DNA from: Diplonema papillatum
Lineage: Eukaryota; Euglenozoa; Diplonemea; Diplonemida; Diplonemidae
Assembly (NCBI GenBank): GCA_030068145.1
Contig: JAPJBO010000009.1
Coordinates: forward strand, 248,001 to 312,000
Direction of reading: 5' to 3'
DNA length: 64,000 bases
Shown: piece after piece, positions 43,786 to 51,327 of the stretch
Layout of the letters: every line of letters begins with the position of its first letter
Position numbering within the stretch: position 1 is the stretch's first letter
Program-made: the position numbers and the translations under genes
The notes under the pieces: model-generated
The model's input: the letters and a program-made list of their open reading frames with translations, nothing else
Database searches by the model: none
What the model was told of the DNA's origin: nothing

Positions 43786-44509
43786 CTTTTTGGGTCCAAT
43801 TCTGGATATCTCTTTACGAGGGTGCAATTTTGGTCCGGGGGTGCCATCTTGGTCAAACTTTGGGTCAGAATTTTTGGGTGGTCGAAATTTTGGGTGATTT
43901 TGAGTCAATTTTTGGGTAGTATTTGCGGTCAATTATTTGTCACGGTTTTGGCTTGCAGTGGAGTGAGCAACGTCAGTCGGTAGGTGCAAGCTCAGATGCA
44001 GACCAGACTTTGGCGCAGTGAAAAACGGTCGTGCCACAAGGTTTCAACATTAGAGTTCAAAATCACACAAAAAACATCACGCCAACAAACACCAGAAGAT
44101 AGGTTTCAAAATTAGGGGCATAAATCACGTCGGCATCAGAGGTACTTCAGAAGATAATCATATTGGCCGCTCCAGTGCTTGAAAAGGCCGACCTTGTCGG
44201 TATCCTTTCATATGCTGCAACAACGGACGTGTCCAATGTCGTCAACGGTCTGGAGCACGATACCGAATTGCTTGCTTTAACTTTTTGCTTGCTTTAACTT
44301 TGAAGGCCCTCGTACCAGCGCCACAGTCACAAGCCCAGGAAATGCCTGATCCTCCGGCTTCGCATCCTGAACCCCTGCAACCACCAGAACTTCAGCCCCG
44401 CCAGGAACAGATCTACCAGATCCTGTGGAACCCCAGCTGCGCAAGTTCATCCTCCCTTGGGGGAGCCTGAGCTTCCCCCGAACTCCCCATCTTCCCGCAT
44501 GATGCATCC

Positions 44510-45235
44510 GTGCTTCTATCGGTTGGATGTACGTTTGCAGGGCGAAATGCATTCCAGGCTGCGGTGATTGAGGCTTGCCTCAAGCAGAACCGGGGCAACA
44601 TTCACCGCGAGCTGCACCGGGAGAAAGTTTGTTCTCGTGCAAAGCGGTGCAAAGCGGTGATGCCTGCCCTTTCCAGTGCAACGCTAGAGAAAGCGAGGAT
44701 GGGGTGTTCAACATCAGTGCGAGTCTAGCACACACGTGCTCGGCTTGCAAACTGACTGGCTGGCTACCACCATCCAGCCGTGGCTCGTCCAGGAGCCAAG
44801 TTATCTTCTGCTGCCATTGTGGCGCGTGCAAAGTCAGACTTCTCCGTCGACATTAGCACGTACGTGGCACTTCAGGCCCGCAGGCGAGCTGTTGATCAGA
44901 ACAGCATTGCTGGAGAGGATACATACGGCCTGCTACGGTCGTACTTTGCGTCCGTCGAGAAAGAGGACCCGGCGGCTTCCTGCCGCGTGGTTGAAGACAA
45001 GGCGGGCCGCTTCAAGTACGCCTTCGCCGCGCACGGTGCGTGTGTTGCCGCACTGCCTCATATGTGTCCGATCGTAATCGTGGACGCCGCGCACCTGAAG
45101 CACACAGGAGGGCTCTTGTTCTGTGCTGTCGGGTTTGACGGCGAGGAGAACACGGTCTCTATCGCCCGCGCAATCGGATTAGCCGAAGACACAGAGAACT
45201 GGACGATGTTTTTCGTGGACCTTGGTGGTTTCGTG
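44510..45235 (+). pseudogene. MULE transposase, frameshifted and truncated
   Basis: The MuDR-type N-terminal domain is recognisable: SVGCTFAGRNAFQAAVIEAC, then in another frame CPFQCNARE..GVFNI..HTCSAC. The shift coincides with a direct 10-bp duplication, GTGCAAAGCG twice at about 44,638-44,657. After a second shift near 44,770 comes YVALQARRRAV, YGLLRSYF and the start of the DDE domain: IVIVDAAHLKHTGGLLFCAV (first catalytic Asp), GFDGEENTVSIARAI and ENWTMFFVDL. The rest of the catalytic domain is missing. It cannot make active transposase. Confidence 0.75.
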
Positions 45236-45484
45236 GACCGTGTGCATTGCCCACAAAGGGTTGATGTCAGACTGCATTGCAATTTGTTGACCCAAATATG
45301 CACAAAATGCGAGCCAAAAGTTGACCCAAATATTGCTCAAAATGTTTGACTCAAAAGTAACCCGAAAATTTATCCAAAAGTTCGCCCCAAGTTTTTGGAA
45401 AATTTGACCCAAAGTGAACCCAAAAATTCGGCCAAAAATAGTGACACAAGAAATTTGCCCAGAAATTATACCCAAGCACCCCTG

Positions 45485-45800
45485 GCCGGATAAGCAACTA
45501 TCGAAACATTGCTGGCCATATAAGCAGTTTTCTGAAACATTGCTGGCCATATAAGCAATTTTGAAACATTGCTGGCCATATAAGCAATTTCCTGAAACAT
45601 AGCTGGCCATATAAGCAATTCTGAAACATTGCTGGCCATATAAGCAATTTTGAAACATTGCTGGCCATATAAGCAATTTTCTGAAACATTGCTGGCCATA
45701 TAAGCAACTTTTTGAAACATTGCTGGCCATATAAGCAATTTTGAAACATTGCTGGCCATATAAGCAATTTTCTGAAACATTGCTGGCCATATAAGCACTT
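45485..45800 (-). repeat. Right tandem array, inverted copy of the 43-kb array
   Basis: About 12 units that on the minus strand read GCTTATATGGCCAGCAATGT TTCAGAAAATT. Same unit as the left array, opposite orientation. Confidence 0.95.
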
Positions 45801-46371
45801 TCCGCCATAGTAAAAATGATGGATAGCCAGAATTATCCATCATTTTTACGGTCCATCATATTTACGCTTTGTAGCAAAACACTTAATGAGCCAATTCACC
45901 TAGCCCCCCTGAAAGTGACTTTAGCTCGATTACGCGTCGATTACACTCGATTACACTCGATTACGCTCGATTACGCTCGATTACACTCGATCAACATTTG
46001 GGTGAATTGGGGGGGTACTGCAGTAATTGATTAAAGGCGTGACACTCAGCCAATCTTGATAGGCCGGTTCAACGGGCCCACTAACGCACCTTCTTCCGGG
46101 GCTAAAAAGGTGCTGATGACAGGATATTGAAATTGGAATAAAAACAAGAATATTAGTCTGAAAAAATGACCGCGACAGGCAGTGTAGCTGGAGACCAGGA
46201 AGCTCGGGCTGACTCACGGAAGCAGGTTGTCGAGTGCGTACGGGCTCGGGTACCACTATCTCGCATTAGCTCGTCTTCTTGTTGCGTTAGTATAGTCCTT
46301 TGACAGAGTGAGCCGGTGCCTCTCATCTCACCTTTAAAACACGGCTGAGTCACGCATGCTCTTGACAGACG

Positions 46372-46737
46372 CTAGCGTCCGACATTTCGCACGCGCGTCG
46401 CAGTCGTTGGGTGGTATTGACAAGGGGTTTCATCGGACACTCGGATGAGCTTCGTTACTTCACTGGAGGCCCGCTTGGCTGCCTTCGAGTTGCGTTTCCG
46501 CGTTGGTGTTGTTGCTTCGCTTTTGGACTCCTTCTTCGACTTCGCACGGTCCCAACGTCCTGGTCTGCCCTTGGTGCACGTCTTGCGCTCAGTCTGCGCA
46601 GTTCGTCTCTCCTGCTTGACTCCGTGATTCCATCGAGCCTGCTTGCGCTCCCATCCCGACGGGTAATGCGTCTGCGGTCGAAAACTGCCATTCAGTGTTG
46701 CAGCTTTGCGGAGCCCAGCCTGCGGTACGGCTCGCAC
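46372..46737 (-). CDS. Possible Lys/Arg-rich protein
   Basis: A minus-strand frame with a strongly basic stretch (KSKKESKSEATTPTRKRNSK) ending SDETPCQYHPTTATRVRNVG. That last part lies in repeat R6 and is also open at 34.8 kb, so coding status is doubtful. No family recognised. Confidence 0.2.
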   Translation of the reverse strand: MRAVPQAGLRKAATLNGSFRPQTHYPSGWERKQARWNHGVKQERRTAQTERKTCTKGRPGRWDRAKSKKESKSEATTPTRKRNSKAAKRASSEVTKLIRVSDETPCQYHPTTATRVRNVGR

Positions 46738-46749
46738 CTTGTCGCCGGC

Positions 46750-47090
46750 CTACTTCGCCGTCTGCTCTCGTGCGGCGGCTTCGTAGGCGCGCATCACAGC
46801 TTCAAACGCCTGCTGGTTTGCTATTTGTGGTCTCTTGTTGAGTCCGGCCATGTTCCCGCCTCCGAGAGACGTCAGGACGTTGACTTGCATCTCAAGCGCC
46901 GGGTGAATCGGCGTCTGCACGATACTCGTCAGCCGTCGCATCGCGCTCTTCATCGCGTACGATTTCGCGGTCGCCGAGTCCCGATACTCGGCTGTCGCTC
47001 GTCTCTGAACCTCATCCATCGCGTGATTCGATAGAGCATCGGCGTCTTCTTGTTGCGTCAGTGGGGAGTCATTTGCATGCAAATGAGTAC
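46750..47090 (-). CDS. Unrecognised ORF in the TIR-bounded element
   Basis: About 110 codons ending NQQAFEAVMRAYEAAAREQT AK, with an alpha-helical, protein-like composition (QQEDADALSNHAMDEVQRRA, SAMRRLTSIVQTPIHPALEM). The frame stays open further upstream but loses this character beyond about 47,090, where an AG-bounded exon edge is possible. Opposite orientation to its neighbours. Function unknown. Confidence 0.35.
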
Positions 47091-47215
47091 CACAATAGCT
47101 CGCATATATTAAATTTAGCGCAGTTAGTACTTGAGCCTTTAGGCATTCCGTGCGGGCCAGTTCCAGGCGATAGGGTGTTCGCCGAGCGCTCGGTAGGCAC
47201 CTTGTCCTCGGTGAC

Positions 47216-47713
47216 ATGGAGTTTCTGCTCCGGCTTGGGGGTGGTGACTTCGTCATTGCCGGGGATGCAGGAGAGCTTCCGGGGAGCAAAGATATCCTCT
47301 GCCTGACGTTCTCGTACCTGGACACGATGGAGCAGAGATGGAGGATGCGGCTTGTGTTTGCAGCACTTGTGCGGCAGAAGGATCCAGCAACGACAACCAA
47401 GTATCTCCAGTACGTGCTGGATTACTTTCAGAAGCTGCAAGAGTCGCTCCTTGCCTTGGGGTTCGATCTCCCTGGCGATGCACTGCTCCCAAGGATGAAA
47501 AAGGTGGTTACAGACAGAGGCCTCTTCACGACGGCTAGTGAGTGTACGCCTGTGGGGCCGTTGACGAGGTCATCATGGAGCCCGTGCATCGCCTGCACCT
47601 TGCTGACAAAAATGTCTGGCTACCGACCTTCCTTTCAAGGAAGGTCGGTCGCCAGACAAGGACCTTTGCGATCACTTAGCGCTTCTTCATCATTCATCAT
47701 CCCGTCTTGCTAG
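47216..47713 (+). CDS. Transposase-like ORF, tentative
   Basis: A 165-codon frame beginning MEFLLRLGGGDFVIAGDAGE. The first 110 residues look like folded protein: LCLTFSYLDTMEQRWRMRLV, TTTKYLQYVLDYFQKLQ and LLPRMKKVVTDRGLF. A spaced Asp near the start, a helical middle and VVTDRG resemble the order in DDE transposases of the MULE/ISXO2 type, but the match is weak. The last 50 residues look random. It could equally be an exon of an unknown element protein. Confidence 0.3.
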   Translation: MEFLLRLGGGDFVIAGDAGELPGSKDILCLTFSYLDTMEQRWRMRLVFAALVRQKDPATTTKYLQYVLDYFQKLQESLLALGFDLPGDALLPRMKKVVTDRGLFTTASECTPVGPLTRSSWSPCIACTLLTKMSGYRPSFQGRSVARQGPLRSLSASSSFIIPSC

Positions 47714-47964
47714 GCTGCTCACAGTCGCTCGAAGATCTTTCTGTCCCTTTTCGCCACCAACCCGCCTGCAGTCCCCGTGCTTGCTGCCATGATTTAGAAC
47801 ATCTTCATCTCGAGAGCTTCCGGTCTCATATGCACATCGCCCACTTGCCTGCGGTTTCCGTCCCTCGTATGCTTATGCTTGGCACGTCTTGGGCCAGACA
47901 GTGGTCAACATGGTCGCCCATGGGCCAGTCAGGGGTCCACCAGTGGTCGAACCCAAAATACTAG

Positions 47965-48055
47965 TGTAAATCTCGATCACACTCTACAACGCTCTACTAC
48001 ACTCTACTACACTCTATTACGCTCGATTACACTCGATGACACTCGATTACACTGG
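47965..48055 (+). repeat. CGATTACACT-type repeat array, internal
   Basis: Units CTCTACTACA grade into CTCGATTACA. Related arrays are at 45,920-45,990 and 49,088-49,123. The array ends at the start of the Cys/His-rich gene. Confidence 0.85.
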
Positions 48056-48068
48056 TGGTACGGAGACG

Positions 48069-49034
48069 ATGGAAGTTCTCGAGACGCAGCTGACGACGGC
48101 TCGGCACGAGTTCAACGGCGAGGCGTGGGGTATGGACCTTTTCCCGACGTACGGAGGTGGAAGGGCGGAGCGCGCGGCGAGATGGGCGGTGTTCAACGAC
48201 GCTACGGAGAAGAAGAAAGGAAAGAAGACGGCAGTCGTCGGAGGGGATCCGTGGTACGTGCCGGAAGGGGTTCCCCGACACGAAAAGTGGGGTGAGCGGG
48301 TGTGCCACGAGCACCAGAAGGTGAAATGCGACGGGTGCAAGCGCCAGGGCAAGTCGGTGGCGTGGTGCTGTAAGGCCCACCACAAGGAAGACGACGGCCT
48401 TGCGGTGAAGTTCTGCGCGCAACACCGCCTGACGCAATGCGCGACGTGCAAGACGATCGCGGAGTGCTGCCGCAACGGACACCACCGGTGCCTTGATCAT
48501 GGCATGCCGACGTGTGCGCACTGCAGCCGGCTCGCGGACTTGCGGAGTCGAAGGCCGAAACTGTGCTGTCGGAAGGGTCACCACCTGGCGGCCGTGGCGA
48601 GGAGTTATGAGGAGAAGAGAGGAGAAGAAGCAGCATCGAAGAAGAGGAAGGCGGAGCTGGAGGGCCCCGCGCCGGCGCCGAGACAGGCGAAGCGTGAGAA
48701 CGTAGTGTTCATTCTGCGGGAAGCAGCGGAAGGCGAGCGAGAGCCCGCAACATCAACGCCGACATCAGCAACGAAGGTCGGGAAGACGGCATCAACGCCA
48801 GCGAAGAAGCGGCAATCGGACTCCGCGGCGGAGCCGGTACCGAAAAGACGCAAAGGACGCGTCGATGCGCCACGACCATCGCCCAGGCGCCGAGAAAAAG
48901 CAGAAATCGACGCGCAACCGATGAACCTCGACGAACAATCGAAGAAGAAGCGAAGCACCAAACGCGCGCCTGAGCGCGACGATCAAGACGAGCTAAAGAG
49001 GCGAAAGCATGACACTGCACGTGCGAAGAGATAA
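48069..49034 (+). CDS. Cys/His-rich protein with basic tail, unknown family
   Basis: The frame is open from 48,036; I prefer Met at 48,069 (MEVLETQLTTARHE) because upstream codons lie in the CGATTACACT array. About 321 residues. The centre has repeated clusters in which CxxH, CxxC and CC..HH alternate: CHEHQKVKCDGC, WCCKAHHKEDDG, FCAQHRLTQCATC, ECCRNGHHRCLDH and PTCAHC, then LCCRKGHH. The spacing suggests three repeats of about 35-40 residues binding zinc. The second half is disordered and Lys/Arg-rich with several nuclear-localisation-like runs (KKRKAE, PKRRKGR, KKKRSTKR). The C-terminus ELKRRKHDTARAKR recurs at 13.7 kb. A nucleic-acid-binding role is inferred only. Confidence 0.55.
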   Translation: MEVLETQLTTARHEFNGEAWGMDLFPTYGGGRAERAARWAVFNDATEKKKGKKTAVVGGDPWYVPEGVPRHEKWGERVCHEHQKVKCDGCKRQGKSVAWCCKAHHKEDDGLAVKFCAQHRLTQCATCKTIAECCRNGHHRCLDHGMPTCAHCSRLADLRSRRPKLCCRKGHHLAAVARSYEEKRGEEAASKKRKAELEGPAPAPRQAKRENVVFILREAAEGEREPATSTPTSATKVGKTASTPAKKRQSDSAAEPVPKRRKGRVDAPRPSPRRREKAEIDAQPMNLDEQSKKKRSTKRAPERDDQDELKRRKHDTARAKR

Positions 49035-49440
49035 CCGCGCCGTCGGCGATGCAGATTATCGCCACAGATTCTTTGCATTCTAATCCATACGATTACACTC
49101 GATTACGCTCGATTACACTCGATCAGGGGGTAGGTGAATTGGCTCAAGTACTTAGCAAAAGAAAAGTTACGGTAACTATTTACGATTTTGGATCAGCACG
49201 GTCAACGAAAAGCATTCCGTTCGAGCGAGGCGGGTCACAGGAAGAGGGGTCTTGGTCCGGGAACACCGCGAGGCTCCGGGGCCGGAGTGGCGTTCCACGG
49301 CCCCGGAGTGGACAACGGCGCAGCCGGATCTGGAAAGCTAACCTGAGGCCCCGGAGTACCCATCAACAAAACAAACACTTACGCTTCAAAAAGGATGAAA
49401 CCCAACAGTCCGACGTTCATCGTCAGAAACACAAAAAACA

Positions 49441-49683
49441 ATGGACAAATTTGTTGTGAAGCGCGAGTGCTTTAGTTTCTTGGAGAGCGGTGAGTGCCCT
49501 TTGGCGAAGGAAGAATCAGAGTGCGTGAAACAGGAAGTGGCCAGGTCCGTAAGAGCTGCCAGAAACACCAAGCCCACCTGGTGTGATGCCGACAAAGAGC
49601 GCATTGCCAACCTTGTCGCGAAGTACGAAGGGCAAACCTTTGCCATAAAACAGGGAACCGGATCGGACGACGGCGCTGCCTAA
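49441..49683 (+). CDS. Unrecognised short ORF
   Basis: Eighty codons, MDKFVVKRECFSFLESGECP.., with four cysteines spread over 45 residues (CFSFLESGEC, SEC, WCDADKERI). Composition is protein-like, but no family is recognised and no neighbour supports it. Confidence 0.3.
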   Translation: MDKFVVKRECFSFLESGECPLAKEESECVKQEVARSVRAARNTKPTWCDADKERIANLVAKYEGQTFAIKQGTGSDDGAA

Positions 49684-49736
49684 TTTTCGTAAGTGCACAA
49701 AGTCCCCCCCCGGGTCGGGGTGTTTTATTTCTGGAA

Positions 49737-49796
49737 GGGTTCGGTTTTGGGGTCGGTTTCGGGTTCGGTTTTGAAACCGACCCCAAAACCGAACCC
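49737..49796. repeat. Perfect 23-bp inverted repeat hairpin beside the (CAA)n tract
   Basis: Arms 49,737-49,759 and 49,774-49,796 (GGGTTCGGTTTTGGGGTCGG.. and its exact complement) around a 14-base loop that itself repeats GGGTTCGGTTTTG. It directly abuts the (CAA)n tract. Confidence 0.9.
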
Positions 49797-50102
<306 letters not shown>

Positions 50103-50253
50103 TCCAGTGTTAACTGTAGGAATCTCTCAGCGAGAAGCGGAGAACGCACTATACCTCATGTTCACTAAACCTCACATTACTAAATACTCAGGAATTATAT
50201 TCCGTTAGTTTTACACCAAAGAGAAAAACTAAGTCACCCTTTTCTACCACTCA

Positions 50254-51327
50254 ATGCCGCCCAAAGACCCCCGGTCGCCGTTTGCCCGGGCCTCGGCGAC
50301 GGGGTACGCGCAGTATGCGGTGCCGGCTGACGTGAAGGAGGCTTTCGTCGAGGCAGTCGGCCCAGTGCTCCCGTACCGGAGTTTAAGCGTGGTGAAGATG
50401 TTGGCCTGGGTTACCCACTTTTTCGTGGAGGTCCCCCTTTCGGAGCATCTCCCGAAGGCCCGGCTGGTGCTGCGGGACCTGTTGTCGGTCCCGGATTCGG
50501 ACACCGCCGCGAGCAGGTTCATCGACGAGGGGGAGGACTGGAAGCTTGCGTGCGTGATGCATGAGGCGTTCGTGGCCAACCCCGCCCTTTTTCGTCGGGT
50601 GATGCGGCAGCACGGCCTTTGGAAGGGCGACCCCCCTGTCGTTGACAGGCGTGCGGCGGCCGGTGCGGCGGCTGAAGCGGCCAACGAAGCATTGCCCGAC
50701 GTCACTCCGCCTGATGACGCGTTCGAAGTGCCCTTGCCGGAGGTACCCGCCCTGGACGGTGACGCGGGCGAGCTCGAGCGGTTGCGCCGTCGGGTGAGGC
50801 AGCTGGAGGCGCCGGGGCAGCGCCCCTTCGACGTCGAGACGCTGGAGTCGGAGCCCGACGTGCGCCCCCCAGCTGCGTGGCGACACCCGTCGGAAGTTTC
50901 CGGGGTCGCCGGCTGGCTCGCCGATATGCGGGATCCGGCGGCGCTCGTGCAAACGTTGCACGGACACTTCGTGGCTGGCCTCGCCCATCTTCCGGGTGGG
51001 AGCATTTTGGAGGACGCTTTCCGGGCGTTACGCCTTTGGATTCTCGGCTGCAGTGAGGTGCAAGACTGGGAGAGGACCGCGTTGCGGGAGCTCGGGGATT
51101 TTCTGCTCCAGCAAGTCTGGGTGCAGTATTTCTTCGTGAAGGATCGGCTGCCCCGTGGGGCGTTGCAGCAGCAGCTGCGGCGCGACGACACCGCGGGGCA
51201 TGCCGTCGCGAAAGCGGCGGCAGCCGTGGCAAAGCAGGGGGGCGCGCGGCGAGATAAGCCGTTCGCGCCGGCGGCCAAGTTCCGACCGAGGAAGGCGGGA
51301 AACGGGGTGGCGGAAAAACGGCAGTGA
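50254..51327 (+). CDS. Gag-like ORF1 of the retroelement
   Basis: A 357-residue frame starting MPPKDPRSPFARASATGYAQ nine bases after the left terminal repeat. It is helical and Ala/Arg/Leu-rich, with a short coiled-coil-like stretch (GELERLRRRVRQLE) in the middle and a basic C-terminus (KAAAAVAKQGGARRDKPFAP). No zinc knuckle. Function as a nucleocapsid is inferred from position. Its stop overlaps the open frame of the next ORF. Confidence 0.7.
   Translation: MPPKDPRSPFARASATGYAQYAVPADVKEAFVEAVGPVLPYRSLSVVKMLAWVTHFFVEVPLSEHLPKARLVLRDLLSVPDSDTAASRFIDEGEDWKLACVMHEAFVANPALFRRVMRQHGLWKGDPPVVDRRAAAGAAAEAANEALPDVTPPDDAFEVPLPEVPALDGDAGELERLRRRVRQLEAPGQRPFDVETLESEPDVRPPAAWRHPSEVSGVAGWLADMRDPAALVQTLHGHFVAGLAHLPGGSILEDAFRALRLWILGCSEVQDWERTALRELGDFLLQQVWVQYFFVKDRLPRGALQQQLRRDDTAGHAVAKAAAAVAKQGGARRDKPFAPAAKFRPRKAGNGVAEKRQ

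Larger units (their letters stand above)
43015..45865 (+). mobile_element. Mutator-like element (MULE) with tandem-array inverted termini
   Basis: A decayed MULE transposase (44,510-45,235) is bracketed by two arrays of the same 24-29 bp unit in opposite orientation (43,080-43,785 and 45,485-45,800). Outside both arrays are GGATAGTAAAAATG-type sequences (43,022-43,065 and, inverted, 45,805-45,865), and inside both arrays are inverted TTTGGGTCAA-rich stretches (43,790-43,925 and 45,280-45,480). The nested symmetry makes long compound terminal inverted repeats. No target duplication was identified because the outer edges are blurred. Confidence 0.7.
45881..49153 (+). mobile_element. Unclassified TIR-bounded element carrying a Cys/His-rich gene
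   Basis: Ends match as inverted repeats of about 25 bases: TGAGCCAATTCACCTAGCCC at 45,887 and, inverted, TGAGCCAATTCACCTACCCC ending at 49,145. Just inside both ends, and again at 47,965-48,055, are strings of CGATTACACT/CGATTACGCT in the same orientation. Inside are a transposase-like ORF (47,216-47,713), a Cys/His-rich basic protein (48,069-49,034), a minus-strand ORF pair and repeat R6. It abuts the MULE on its left. A clear target duplication is not visible. The family is not recognised. Confidence 0.5.

Noticed and set aside
43135-43919. 185-258 residue frames repeating YMASNVS and related peptides (also 45,179-45,808 on the minus strand)
   Set aside because: The tandem unit lacks stop codons, so all frames are open; variable unit length breaks any consistent peptide.
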